Position numbers and translations under genes: made by a program
The notes under the pieces: generated by a model
Databases searched by the model: none
Seen by the model: the letters and a program-made list of their open reading frames with translations, nothing else
Told to the model about the DNA's origin: nothing
From: Heliocybe sulcata
Taxonomy: Eukaryota; Basidiomycota; Agaricomycetes; Gloeophyllales; Gloeophyllaceae
DNA: 64,000 nt
Direction: 5' to 3'
Assembly: GCA_004369045.1 (NCBI GenBank)
Contig: ML213527.1
Location: 79,931 to 143,930, forward strand
In this document: in pieces, positions 1-11,390 of the stretch
Layout of the letters: every line of letters begins with the position of its first letter
How positions within the stretch are numbered: the stretch's first letter is position 1

Positions 1-17
1 GGTAAGCAACGACTAAA

Positions 18-76
18 TGGTGTAGTGGTAAGAGCACCTACCTGCAGCCTGGAGGCTGCAGGTTCAATCCCGGGCA
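18..76 (+). repeat. tRNA-like module in copia terminal repeat, copy 1
   Basis: The sequence carries a Pol III box A-like TGGTGTAGTGGTAAGAGC, a strong hairpin in the anticodon-arm position (CTGCAGCC/GGCTGCAG around TGGA) and a box B-like GGTTCAATCC. A proper acceptor stem is not seen. Copies also occur at 958-1006 and 2452-2510. I infer a tRNA-derived or SINE-like insert carried by the retroelement rather than a functional tRNA gene. Confidence 0.6.
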
Positions 77-957
77 AGAGCGCATTTTGTTTTGCACTAG
101 TTTTGAGTGTTGCTGACCTCGTAGGCACAAATGCTGATATCAACATGGCTGACTGTGACTCGGTGTCAACGCCTATGGACCCCGGTCTCAAGCTAAGCGT
201 GTCCATGGCTCCTCAGACCAAGGCCGAGGTTGAGGAGATGCGGTCTGTGCCATATATCAATGCTGTCGGCGCCCTTGCCTACCTGTCTGTTGCTACGTGT
301 CCGGACATTGCCTATACTGTTGGAGTTTTAGCGCACTTCAGCAAAAACCCCAGCAAGCGTCACTGGAAGGCGGTGAAGCACCTCTTTCGGTATCTGAAGG
401 GGACTGTCAACTACAAGCTCACTTATGCTCCCTCGTCGTCGACTGCTCTTTTCACCACCTTCACGGATGCTGACCATGCTGGCAACTCAGACAACGGTCG
501 CTCTACTAGCGGCTACGTTGTCAAGATGGGCACTGGCACTATCTCCTGGTCTAGCCGACTTCAGTCGATCGTAACGCTGTCCGCCACTGAGGCTGAGTAT
601 GTTGCCACCGTCTCTGCTGCTCAAGAGATACTCTGGCTTCACAATTTTCTCGAGTAACTCGGCTACCCTGCTTCTGGTCCTTCTATGCTCCACATCGACA
701 ACCAGTCGGCACTACAAGTTGCCAAGAACCCGGAACACCATGGACACATGAAGCACTTGGACTTGCGGTTCTACTGGCTGCGCGACGAGGTTGCGCGTGT
801 GCGAATCGCGCTGGCACATCTTAGGACAGATGTGATGCTGGCGGATGTGATGATGAAGGGGCTGGTGAAGGTGAAGGTGGAGGCAATGGTCAGGCTGCTT
901 GGGCTAGGTGTCTGAGAGAGGTGCCGCATCAGGGGGGAGTATCAGCATTCGTAGGCA

Positions 958-1006
958 AACCTGCAGCCTCCAGGCTGCAGTTAGGTGCTCTTACCACTAC
1001 ACCATT
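958..1006 (-). repeat. tRNA-like module, copy 2 (partial)
   Basis: Reverse-complement copy of the module at 18-76. It keeps the anticodon-arm hairpin and the box A-like part. It is shorter than the other two copies. Confidence 0.55.
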
Positions 1007-1210
1007 CGACTGTTGCTTACCTCTTTGACTTGGACCTCTTCGCTACTCTTTCTTTCTCACTTTCCTATTTCATCTATACAGTTCCAAGCCACTTCCCATG
1101 CTCCGCAAAGAGCGAAAACGGTGCTGAGTCAAGCTCTCTTCTTCATTCAGCTTAATAGAGCTTGACTCAGGCTTCCCTGTGTGCTGTTTGAGACCTCCAG
1201 GCTACCCAGC

Positions 1211-2251
1211 TTGATACGAGTATGTGGGAGGAGTTCTGCCGCAAGGAGGGGATTGTGTGCAAATACACCGAGACAGATGAGCCATATCAGAATGGTATTG
1301 CGGAGTGCACTAACCAGACAATTCAGGCTGCTGTGACTGCAATGCTCTTTGAGGTGAAACTCCCGGCATCATTCTGGTCATTTGCCATGTGCTGCTTCAT
1401 TCATGTCCAGAACTGTGTTCCTGGCGAAATGCTCTCTCGTGCTATTCCCTACTCACTCTGGGAGAAAGGCAAGAAGCTGGACGTGTCCTACCTCCATGTC
1501 CTCAGCTCTCTGGCCTATGTCCTCATATGCAAGAAGCAGCGCAAAGCACTTGAACCTCACACACACAAGTGTATCTTGTTGGCTATGCTGCTGTTACTCG
1601 TGCTTTGGTCTTCTGGGATCCTGCAGAGCGCAAGTTCTTCAACAGCTCCAATGCTGTCTTCGACAAGGGCTGCTTTCCTGGCAACCACCGGGTTATTGGC
1701 CTGTTCGGTGAGCCTGTTGAGTCAGTGGATGTACCCAATCTGGGGGGAGCTGACAAGCTCCCTGTGGATGTACCGGATCAGGGGGGAGATGATGACAATG
1801 ACAATGTTCCGTTACCTCCACCTAGACATTGCACTCCTTTGCCGGCACCTGCTCAGCCTCCTGCACCCCCACAAATCGATCCAGCTCCATCACCACCTCC
1901 CACAAGACGCTCAATGCAGTTTACACGTCAGCACAACTCTTTGAATGAGAGCACACTCTCATGCCACAATGCAGCTCCTCTCAGTACCAGAGTCGCTCCT
2001 ACTTTGCCGGACACTCATGTCAAGTCCGAATCACCATCTCCGGGTCTCCTCGCGCTCCCAACACCTCCTGCCTCAATTGAAGAGTTCTTGCCTCCAGATG
2101 ATTCCGTGGATGAGGACAAGGTAAATATCAGACCTGAAGACGAGGGTGAGGCCAACTCAGCTGCTGCAATGTCTGCAGTACTGGACTACCTTCTGGACGG
2201 CCAAACTGTTGAGTACTGGTCTTTAGATGAGGCACTTGACTTTTGCACTGG
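1211..2251 (+). mobile_element. Ty1/copia fossil: integrase core and C-terminal fragment
   Basis: The plus strand starts inside a copia integrase core (motif DEPYQNGIAE, followed by the FWSFAMCCF region) and continues into the integrase C-terminal region and a Pro/Ser-rich linker. It lies between the two RT/RNase H modules. It is incomplete and broken, with a few disruptions. The same 34-bp flank next to the terminal repeats is found here and beside the gag fragment. Confidence 0.8.
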
Positions 2252-3866
2252 AAAGCCTGGAGGTCTCAAACAGCGCACAAAGAAGCCTGAGTCAAGCTCT
2301 ATTAAGTTGGATGAAGAAGAGAGCTTGACTCAGCACTGTTTTTGCTCTTCGTAGAGCGTCGGAAGTGGCTTGGAACTATATAGACGAAATAGGAAATGAG
2401 GAAGAAAGAGTAGCTAAGGGGTCCAAGTCAAAGAGGTAAGCAACAGTCGCATGGTGTAGTGGTAAGAGCACCTACCTGCAGCCTGGAGGCTGCAGGTTCA
2501 ATCCCGGGCAAGAGCACATTTTGTTTTGCACTAGTCTTGAGTGTTGCTGACCTCGTAGGCATGACTGCCGATACTCCCCCCTGACGCGGCACCTCTCCCA
2601 GACACCTGGCCCAAGCAGCCTAACCATTGCCTCCACATTCACCATCACCAGCCCCTTTGTCATCACATCCGCTGGCATCACATCTGTCCTAAGATGTGCC
2701 AGTGCGATCCGCCGATGCACAACCTCATTGCGCAGCCAGTAGAACCGCAAGTCCAAGTGCTTCAAGTGTCCATGGTGTTCCGGGTTCTTGGCAACTTGTA
2801 GTGCCGACTGGTTGTCGATGTGGAGCATAGAAGGACCGGAAGCGGGGTAGCCGAGTTCCTGAAGGAAGTTGTGAAGCCAGAGTATCTCTTGAGCAGCAGA
2901 GACGGCGGCAACATACTCAGCCTCAGTGGTGGACAGCGTCACGATCGACTGAAGTCGGCTAGACCAGGAGATAGCGCCAGTGCCTATCTGACAACGTAGT
3001 CGCCAGTAGAGCGACCGTTGTTCGGGTTGCCAGCATGGTCAGCATCCGTGAAGGTGGTGAAAAGAGCAGTCGACGACGAGGGAGCATAAGTAAGCTTGTA
3101 GTCAACAGTCCCTTTCAGATAGCAAAAGAGGTGCTTCACCGCCTTCCAGTGATGCTTGCCGGGGTTCTTGCTGAAGCGTGCTAAGATGCTGACAGTGCAA
3201 GTGATGTCCGGACGCATAGCAACAGACAGGTAGGCAAGGGCACTGACAACATTGATGTAAGGCACAGAGCGCATCTCCTCAATCTCAGCCTTGGTCTGAG
3301 GAGCCATGGACATGCTCAGCTTGAGACCAGGGTCCATAGGTGTTGACACCGAGTCACAGTCAGCTATGCTGAAGTGCTGCAAGATGTCGAGGATGTACTG
3401 GTGCTGGGAGATGGAAAGTGATCGGGCAGAGCGGTCACGAGTAATCTCAACGCCTAGAAGCCAACACGTTGCACCAAGGTTGCACAACTTGAAGTGTTGC
3501 CGGATATCGTCCTTGCCCTGCTGGATGGCGGCCTTAGACTGTTGGCATTTGTGCCTATGAGGTCAGCAACACTCAAGACTAGCACAAACAAAATGTGCTC
3601 TTGCTTGGTTGTTGCTTACCTCTTTGACTTGGACCTCTTAGCTACTCTTTCTTTCTCACTTTCCTATTTCATCTATACAGTTCCAAGCCACTTCCCACGC
3701 TCTGCAAAGAGCGAAAACGGTGCTGAGTCAAGCTCTCCTCTTCATTCAACTTAATAGAGCTTGACTCAGGTATGTCTTTTGCATGTCATGTATTCATTCA
3801 ACTTAATAGAGCTCGACTCAGGCTTCCCTGTGTGCTGTTTGAGACCTCCAGGCTTCCCAGCTTGAT
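2252..3866 (-). mobile_element. Ty1/copia fossil: RT C-terminus and RNase H module with inverted LTR-like ends (copy C)
   Basis: This is a second copy of the module at the left edge, now on the minus strand. It encodes the RT C-terminal region and RNase H (motifs ADCDSVSTPMDPG, TFTDADHAG, TEAEYVAAVSAAQEILW). LTR-like repeats in opposite orientations flank it at about 2252-2570 and 3550-3866. The left repeat contains the tRNA-like module and the right repeat lacks it. The element is broken. The junction between repeat and coding sequence matches copy A, so both copies descend from one rearranged ancestor. Confidence 0.83.
2452..2510 (+). repeat. tRNA-like module, copy 3
   Basis: Nearly identical to the copy at 18-76, with box A-like, hairpin and box B-like parts all present. 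The matching repeat at about 3590-3610 lacks the module and joins GCAAGAGCACATTTTG directly to TTGCTTACC (reverse orientation), which looks like an empty or deleted site. Confidence 0.6.
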
Positions 3867-4905
3867 ATGTAGATGATTGAATGATTGGCAAGACAGACTG
3901 AGACGATGTGCGGTGAGTAGGAGAGGAACCAGTGATGGTGAGGCATCATGTGTGAAGTAGTGCCTGTATCTGTGTTCCAGTTAGCTGCTGCCAGAGACAA
4001 GAGCCAGGAGGGGTGCTCAGCAGTAGAGAGAGCAACATTTGCTTTGCCAGCATACTCGGTGATATTAGCAGACTCGCAAATGTTTTCAGATGCCTCATTC
4101 ACACCCTGAGCCTTCTTCTTGCCCCCAAAGCAATCCTGGTGATGCTCAGCCATCTTGACCTTCTGTGCCTTGGCTGCATTCACCTTGACCTTGCAGTTGG
4201 CCTCCAGATGCCCCTGGTAGTCACAGAATGTGCAACATATGCCCAAAGAGGTGTTTGAGCCAGCGGCGGTGACAGCATGCATAGCAAGCATGGTGTCGAT
4301 GTTGTGGGTAGTGTGCTGGGACTCCTTGTTCTGGAATGCAGTGTGAAGCTTGGTGCAGTCTAGGGAGTCGAGGAGGAGCAGGGAGGAGACAAAGCTGTTG
4401 TACTCAGAAGGGAGAGCGCGGATGAGAGCCATGGCAGTGAGGTCGTCATCGAGTTGGTCTATGGGGAAGGTAGCAGGGCACAGGGCCTTGATATCCTGCA
4501 GTGCCTTGTCACCACAAGCAGCAAGAACAATGAGAGTCTCCCCTTCCTCCTTGCAAAGGCTGATGAGGCAGTCATGGGCATTGAAATGCACACCTGGCTT
4601 CTGCTGGACATGCACGTCCCACAACTGGTTCCACATCAAGTCCAGCTTGTCCTTCACCCCCTTCACATGCACCTTCTGCGTGTCTTCAATTGCCAACCAA
4701 ATATGCCCCACCACCTGTGCCTTGCACTTCTCCCAATCCCTAATCTCCTTACACTCCTCCGGTGTCATGCTGGTCATGTTAGCAGGCAACGGCACAGCAC
4801 TGGGGTTGCTGGTAACATCCCAGAAGTCGAGAGCCTTCAGGAAGGCCTCCATGTTGTCAGCCCAGGCACTGTAGTTGCACCCCTCAAGGTCAGGGAACAT
4901 TCACT
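3867..4905 (-). mobile_element. Ty1/copia fossil: gag and protease fragment
   Basis: The minus strand encodes a copia Gag-like protein beginning near 4900, with the UBN2-type N-terminus (FPDLEGCNYSAWADNMEAFL). A CCHC zinc knuckle follows (CTFCDYQGHLEANC, pattern CX2CX4HX4C), then the protease active-site triplet in WNTDTGTTSHMM. Coding sequence then runs into the terminal repeat of the neighbouring module. This is a partial element with no complete pol region. Confidence 0.82.
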
Positions 4906-5194
4906 TGGTTGTAGACATGATGGGCAGCGATGTAGAGTGATGGGGCATCGATAGGAGTGATAGGAGTGTGGGGTGAGTGTGGAGTGTGGTAGGGAGTCCC
5001 AGGAGCTCAGAAAGACAAGTTGGAGTGAAGGCAGGAGAGTAGAGGCTCAGAAAACATACCTGAGGCGTCCAGAAGCATTCCTAGGCAAAATTGCACAGCA
5101 AAAGAGCATAGAGCTGCAGTAGGAGGCTGAATTCAATATTCTGCAGTCTGGATGGACTGCTAGAAGGTGTCAAGGTGGCCATTGGCCCTGTCTC
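4906..5194. other. Spacer between gag fossil and RNase H remnant
   Basis: No gene is seen. The stretch begins with the region upstream of the gag fragment, which contains a purine-rich GAGTG/GATAGGAGTG simple pattern on the plus strand at about 4930-4990. It may be copia leader sequence. Confidence 0.4.
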
Positions 5195-5330
5195 CTGATC
5201 TAGTCAACTTCAGTCCATCGTGACACTGTCCACCACTGAGGCTGAGTATATTGCCACCATCTCTGCTGCCCAAGAGATACTCTGGCTATGCATTTTCCTC
5301 AAGGAACTTGGCTATCCTGCTTCCAGCTCC
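5195..5330 (+). mobile_element. Small copia RNase H remnant
   Basis: A short stretch closely resembles the RNase H end seen at about 540-670 (Ser-Arg-Leu-Gln-Ser-Ile-Val-Thr-Leu, then the TEAEY region). It is cut off abruptly into an unrelated repeat at about 5331. It is a broken fossil fragment only. Confidence 0.7.
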
Positions 5331-5500
5331 ACCTATACATCTTACTAACACCCTATCCCTCTGAATGTTCATCATACCCCTTGTTACCCCCAGCCTCACA
5401 TGCATCTAGCACCAAGGGTTTGGTGCTATGCTTTGTGGGTGTGTCTTGCTTTAGGTCTCATTTTGCAGGTTTTGTTGCATATTAGTGCCTTTCACTGTAT
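5331..5500 (+). repeat. Isolated right-end fragment of the MULE-associated repeat family
   Basis: Shares a diagnostic stretch with 8950-9100 and 20790-21060: ACTCCCTCC-like or CCCTATCCC, then CATACCCCTTG, GCACCAAGGGTTTGGTGCTATGC and GTGTGTCTTGCTTTAGGTCTC. It is therefore a fragment of a dispersed repeat whose other copies flank the MULE transposase. No coding potential. Confidence 0.55.
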
Positions 5501-5670
5501 CAGCATATTGATGTATTCCATAAAACTTGAGAATGTCATCTAATGGATCCTTCAAGGAACCAAAAGAAATAAGGTATCAAATATGTGGTCAGGCAATGCT
5601 TCTTGATAAGCTTGGGTACAAGGTAGGAATACTAGAAAGGACTAAAAAAAGGATGCAGAAAACAGGAATT

Positions 5671-6408
5671 TCAGAAGCATTCCAAATACCAGCCTAAAAC
5701 TCCTTCCTCCTCCTCTTCATCCTCTTCATCCTCTTTGTCACCATCTTCATCTGCCAGTTCCCAGATTTCCTCGTCCGTAGACCTCTCCTCTTGCTCTGTA
5801 TGGGTCCCATCATCATATAGGAGTGGATCATAGATGGCAAGTTCCTCAAACAATCCTAACCAATTATCTTCCCATTTCTGTTCATTGGACCATTCTGCTT
5901 CATCATCTGTGTCAACAAAATTGCCATCATTGATCCGTGTTGCATATTTTTGTAGCTCCTTGTATATCCCATAGAGGTTGTCATTGAACGTGAATGCAAG
6001 GTAGATGAATTTGACAGTGGACAAAGTCTGGATGCAAGATCAGGGACGCGGGAGGGAGAGACATCTGGTTGAAATGATGGCATGGGAGGGTTTGATACGT
6101 GCTGGGCAGTACAGGTAGTGCTCATACTGCCAACCCTGCATGATGATGTGGCCCTGCTTCTGTAGATCCATCCGAACAATCCTATCCAACCAGCAAGAAT
6201 AATCTATACCAGCAATCAATATCCATTCCCAACAAAGAAGTGGTGGCTGGTGGTGGTGGGAATGTTGTTCAATTGCATAACTTGCTTGGTCTGCTGTTGC
6301 AATGAAGACTTCATTTTGATCTGTAAGTTCAAGATGACAAGGGTCCCTGATAGGAAGAAATTGTGTGTCATCTGAGATTAGGTTGTGATCAAGGTGCCTG
6401 GTGAGCAT
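5671..6408 (-). CDS. Hypothetical acidic protein, two open segments (possible gene fragment)
   Basis: Two adjacent minus-strand open segments, about 6408-6040 and 6024-5671, may be exons of one gene. The first has a Trp/His/Ile-rich stretch (HHHQPPLLCWEWILIAGIDY). The second ends in a long Asp/Glu tract (about 15 acidic residues) and a short hydrophobic tail. I recognise no family and cannot place the joining intron with certainty. The gene sits alone among old repeats, so it could be a captured or decayed fragment. Function unknown. Confidence 0.3.
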
Positions 6409-8039
6409 ATTGAAATGAGGGAGCTCAGGATGTACCTAGTGGGAAGTCACAAGAAGGGAGATCTGTGTCATGTCCAAGTAATGATGGTTCTTTGCTGGGG
6501 GGACAAAGATAGTCTTCTGTGCTCCAGGGATGAGAATCTAATCAAAGTTATAGCCAGTAGTTTGTTCCATAAATGACACAGTCCTTGGTGGGGTCCACAA
6601 TTATGAGTTAGTCTGGGTTGCGATAGATGTGTGAAAATCTGTTCCAGCACAATTGCCATTTGTGTCAAACAGACGTGTCTATATTTTCCACACCACAATA
6701 GCTTCAAATGATGGTTTCTTCATTCCAAGTATGCAGAGCACCAGGAAGATGCTTGATTGGCCAGAGGAGCAGATACAACCACAAGCAAAATATGTAGCCC
6801 AGGGAATATTCAGATAGCTGCAAAGGGAAAAAGATAAAGCCAATATTACTGGACAGGCCCAGAAAATAGAGCTCTGTCTAGAAGTAAAGAATCCAGAGAA
6901 GTAGGCTGAAGGAAATTTTACAAAGTACTTGGTGCTTTGAAGGTAGAATAGGACAGGAGGACAGGTTTCAGTGTCTAAGTCAAGGTAGAGGATACAATAA
7001 ATGATAAATTGTTTTGGATATAGGCTTTGAATATAATAGTTATATAGAAAAGAAATATTCAGCTAAAAGAAGTGATGGATAAAGGTACTGGATCCCAGCA
7101 TAGGTCTCCCTTCAGAAATGCAAATGGCACAGTATATTCATAAATAGTTAAATAGAAAGCCAACCTCTTCCACCTTTTTCCTGGGTAGAAGGGTGCAATA
7201 AACATTACAAAACTTCTTCTCAGCACAAGTGGTCTTATATGCTTCAGACATTGTTCAATTCTTGGTTCTTCATATTCTGCAGTCTTCAATCACTTTCAAA
7301 ACTAATAACATGCAGGGGTCATCCCTAATTTCCTAATATTCCAAGAAAACTGAACAAAATTCCACATATCTCCAGAAATGGGCAGATAGATTAATAAGAA
7401 TAATGATCCTCTGCCAAAGTGGGATTGGGGCACAATGCCATTTTCCCAGACATGAATAATTACCCCCCTCCTACTGTGGACAGTTTCCAGTCCATTCTGA
7501 TCTTCTTCAACTCAAAGATGGGAAATGATAAACTTTTAATAAAACTTGGCATAAGCCAGTGATCAAGTAATCTAATCAAATTAAATTCAAAATTCTGTTC
7601 AGTATCTTTAATGTCGACTACAGGGATACAACAGCTAAAAATATATGTTAGTTTACCAAATAGGGATGAGGTGCAATGTCCTTAAGGCACATATAAAACC
7701 TCCCCAGGAATGGTGACCAACCAGGATGAGTCTCAACTTAACAACACACTCACCTAAACCCCCATATGGGTAACTTGAGGGCAGGCTGATGTGGCTCAGA
7801 GGTTCCAGAGTAAAGAGAGTGAATATTGCCTAAATCGAGACAGGTCTTACTCTCAGCTCCTACTGGCTTATATATTACAGACACTGACCCACTAGGCCCC
7901 TAGACTAAGTGGATATAAAGGTGTGGGTCAGGGAATGGTCCATATGGTGGTAATATACTACATGATGGAAAACATATGGTCAGTATAGCCGTACTATGTT
8001 GATACGCCTCTACATGGCTCTGGTCTCCGAAAACGCATT
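6409..8039. other. AT-rich gene-poor spacer
   Basis: No convincing gene. The sequence is AT-rich with very few CpG dinucleotides and only short scattered reading frames, consistent with decayed repeats. Confidence 0.5.
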
Positions 8040-9110
8040 TTTAGGCTATTTGCACAGATTTCCATGCTCTGTGCGAGAGTGAGCGTATCTGTGGCATCAT
8101 GCTACGAGCAAAACTTGAGTTTCTATGGACTTTTCACTATTTCTGGCTTCAACAACCGCTCTGCTGCATTACGTAAGCACATGTGCTCATCTCAGCCATC
8201 ATGGCATTATGGCTATACCCTCCCGACAGGGGTGATGTTGCATGGCGGTGCTGTGCTGCCTCGGCAGTGCCTTTGCATGTGCTGTCCATCAAGTTTCAAG
8301 TCAATTCCGAGGCTGCGCGTGCCTTGCAGGCACCGGTGCAGCCTCCACACGGCCCATCAGCACTTTTTGATGTGGCACTGTGCATGTTCCCATGCTCCTT
8401 TTGGTATGCACCCAGCTTTGCACATGGTCACTGTAGTGTACGGAGATTGTTCCTCTTGTCTAAGGTTTGTGATGGATGGTTTTTCAGGAGTAGTTTCACT
8501 TTGTTAGCATATAGTACTCCGTTTATTTGATTTTCTCTGTAGTATACTTAAGTTGGACTTCCTGACACTGTAGGTTAGGTTAGGTTAGGTTAGGCTCAAT
8601 GACTACCTCCCTGTGCAAATCTACTGTTCCCCTCTCATCCTCTGCGGCTTATATCCCTGAGCTCTCCCCTGCGTCACTATCTGCTGTCTCTTGTTGCTGT
8701 GCTGCTATTCCCTATTTCCATCACTGCTGCTGTCTGTGTCCTGCCAGACACCAGAGTTTCCCATTTTCGTGTTGTTCTATTTTTAGCGTCTACATCTATT
8801 TTTTAGTTAATGCATGCATTTTGCTTCTAGACCACATGATGTTATGCACCGTTGCAGTTTGATCACATTCTATTTTTAGCATTTATCGCATTTTCGTTGT
8901 GCACATTATTGTTAGAGTATATGTTGCACTGTGGTTGGTGGTCTCGGCCCTATCCTTTCTATTAACTCCCTCCAAATGTTTACTATACCCTTCATCGCCC
9001 TGGACCTTGCAGCCATCTGGCACCAAGGGATTGGTGCTTGCATTGTGTTTGTGTCTCCCCTTTAGGTCTGTGCGGGTTTCATCATGTGTTTGTGCTTTTC
9101 AACGTGGTAA
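8040..9110 (+). mobile_element. Probable internally deleted (non-autonomous) relative of the MULE element
   Basis: The left third (about 8040-8350) aligns with the region upstream of the MULE transposase (15190-15490). Shared parts include CCATGCTC.GTG, the TTTTC.ACTATTTC.TGG block and a TGCC/GCAC block. The right part (about 8600-9110) aligns with the region downstream of the transposase (19330-20030), including GCCAGACACCAGAG, TTGTTCTATTTTTAG, TCTACATCTAT and the TCGG.CCTAT/ACTCCCTC segment. The transposase itself is absent. A (TAGGT)n tract marks the internal junction. This is inference from alignment by eye; exact termini were not defined. Confidence 0.55.
8571..8594 (+). repeat. Short TAGGT tandem tract (telomere-like)
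   Basis: Four and a half copies of TAGGT, equivalent to TTAGG, lie at the internal junction of the deleted MULE relative. This is one base short of the fungal telomere unit TTAGGG. It is probably a microsatellite. Confidence 0.8.
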
Positions 9111-10929
9111 CTACCACGAATGGAAACACTTGTAACATCTCCACAAACAGTGAGCAAGAACAATGGCTACAAATCCTAACAAGGACTGATTGCATACCCT
9201 TTTGGACTGCGTTGATATACTCCAGTAGCAGGTATCATCCAGGGTAAAAGGAATCCAAACCTCAAGATGCTCTTTAACCAGGAATGAGGATGCAGACCAT
9301 CAACTCAGTCACAGACTATGGCAAGATGCCAGATGTACCAAATAATAACATATCTGGTTTGGCTCACCTCATCACACCTGGATGCGAGGGATTTGATAAT
9401 GACCTGCTCGACTCTGGTGCAGATTGCAGGGCTGGTCGAATGCCAGGTGCCCCATACAAATCTAGTTGCATTAAGCATGTAGGAATGTATTTACTCAATT
9501 GATCTGTGTTATGGTATGCATCTTGGTGTTGTCATTATAGTTATATAGTTTGTGATGTTCAGATGTGGTTAGCAAGCAAGCTGAGCAGAGAAGAGAGCCA
9601 GAGAGATGGAGTAGACACCCATACTGAATAATAGGCCTGCTATTTCAGTTGAATGTATTGCAACACAGTGAGAGTCGGTTTTGCACATTAGTTGTTATAC
9701 ATCATAGTTTTGTGGGTGAGGAACTGCAGATACCTGATTGTGTGTGGTTGCCAGCAAGGGCATCCATGCATTAAGGTAACTGTCTCTCAGCTGGTCACAT
9801 GATAAATTGTGTATTTTTCTGAGGAGATGGTGAGTGGAGGGTCTTGCCGGGGATCACCTTACAGTAGAAATTAGTAACTCCCAGAAAACTGTCAAACCAC
9901 ATCTTGAGTTTGGGTGTGTGCGTGTTGAGGAAGGATTTGATCATGCCAAACTTGAAGCTCTCATCCTCTCCTACACGTGACCTGATTATCTGCTTCTAAT
10001 GGTAGTTACTGCAGAAAGGTTGAGTATACACATGAGCAACACCAACCCAAATAAATTGCCACACATTACTGCATTGTTTTTTAATGGTGCACAGGGATAC
10101 ATTACTACTGGACATTGCTATGTTTGGCACGGCAGTGTTTCCTTCAGTTGTGATATGAAGTAGAAATTTTATTGGGTCAATCTTTCTTGTATAGCATACT
10201 CCCATTTTGCATGTACATACCCACCCACATCCATACCTCAAAAAAGACAAAAGCATGTTTTTTCTACTAAGGTTAGTGATGTGTCAACACAAGCTGTAAT
10301 TATGCAGACATACCTTGTCCTCATTAATGGATAAATCACATGATTGAACAATTTTCCTGGACCTGCTTGATGACCCCAGTTCATGCTCAACTTGTACAAA
10401 GCAATGGACCATTTGCAGCCAAAACCTCTAACTCAAATGTCTTCCTTGTAGCCAGGATTGTGAGACATAAAACAGTCCTGGCTGCAGTGGATGTTGTTCC
10501 TGTACAATATATTTGGTATATGTTTTATTTCCCTTTTAGATATATGTCATCAGATACTTGCTAGATCTTCTTGAACACGCGAGCATATACTCATTCCCAG
10601 CATGACATGCAAGCAGAACATGCATCTCTCTGTAGAGTTTGCCCAATAGAGTATATGCACAACAATCCAAACTATCAGCTCACACCTTCTGGAAGTAGCT
10701 TTTCATTGGCATGAGTGCTGGCCATACCTGTTTCTTCAAAACAGAGATAGGAGGTTTGAAATTGCATGCTGGGCACCAGATCCTGATATAATGACATCTG
10801 ATTTTTCTTATCCATGGGCATCTAATTATATAATTAGGGAAGGTTTTTTTCTGACATCACTACATAATAAATAAAACCTTGTATATTTCTGTACCAGACA
10901 TTGAATATATAAATCACACTCAGGGCTTG
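9111..10929. other. AT-rich gene-poor spacer
   Basis: Only short reading frames without recognisable domains. CpG is strongly depleted and TG/CA is common. I see nothing else that can be supported. Confidence 0.5.
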
Positions 10930-11110
10930 AAACCCATGCCATGCCTGCAGTGGCCCACTACCCACAAGTACCCTAATGGTAGGAGCACTGAGGACCATCT
11001 TCATTAGGGTATGACAGCTCCCTGCTCAGCCACACAAAAGTATTATAAATACAGCTGTAGGATATATCAGTATATATCACAATTCTACTACAGCATAAGG
11101 TAAGGTACTG
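10930..11110 (+). repeat. Dispersed repeat B, copy 1
   Basis: Contains AGCTGTAGG, TATATCACAATTCTACTACAGCATAAGGT and GGAGCACTGAGGACCATCTTCATTAGGGT. The first part recurs at about 14640-14760 (AGCTGTAGGTAATATC, TTGCTACAGCATAAGGTG). The ACTGAGGA..TCTTCATTAGGG part recurs at about 13665-13695. Unclassified. Confidence 0.5.
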
Positions 11111-11164
11111 ACAGTCACATCTATGAATGCTAGGCAGTTGACCTGTGGAAGGACAAATTAGGTA

Positions 11165-11390
11165 TCATTTGTTGGAATTTCGATTTTGACGGTTTCCAGG
11201 TACGAGCTCGCAAGCTCGCTGATAGGGGGAGGGGGCCGCCGGAGGCGGCCGTGGCTGAACGTTTTTGCAGGTATTGTATATAATCGCTGTATTTCTACGA
11301 TATATGCTACGCGATTGCCCTTCGGGCAACCGAACGCTCGAGGACAAACGTGCCCATTCTATCGCCTTCCGATTATTTCTTCATCATTGT
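11165..11390. other. CpG-rich island with three perfect GC hairpins
   Basis: A sharply bounded GC- and CpG-rich patch lies in otherwise CpG-poor DNA. It contains three perfect stem-loops: CGAGCT/AGCTCG (11203-11218), GGCCGCC/GGCGGCC with loop GGA (11234-11250), and TTGCCC/GGGCAA with loop TTC (11315-11329). No protein is recognised. It resembles the GC-cluster hairpins of fungal mitochondrial genomes or a mobile hairpin element, and looks younger than its surroundings. Identity unknown. Confidence 0.6.

Larger units (their letters stand above)
1..1210 (+). mobile_element. Ty1/copia fossil: RT C-terminus and RNase H module with inverted LTR-like ends (copy A, truncated by window edge)
   Basis: The plus strand encodes the C-terminal part of a copia reverse transcriptase followed by RNase H. 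Recognisable motifs are HLFRYLKGT, FTDADHAG, SATEAEYVA and HIDNQSALQVAKNPEHH, as in the Ty1/copia RNase H domain. A G-rich polypurine tract lies just after the coding part, near 931-938. The module is bounded on the left (about 1-125) and right (about 948-1210) by related LTR-like sequence in opposite orientations, so the coding part sits inside an inverted repeat. The element is broken. The protein-level match to the second copy at 2.25-3.87 kb looks close to 90 percent by eye, which suggests moderate to young age. Confidence 0.85.
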
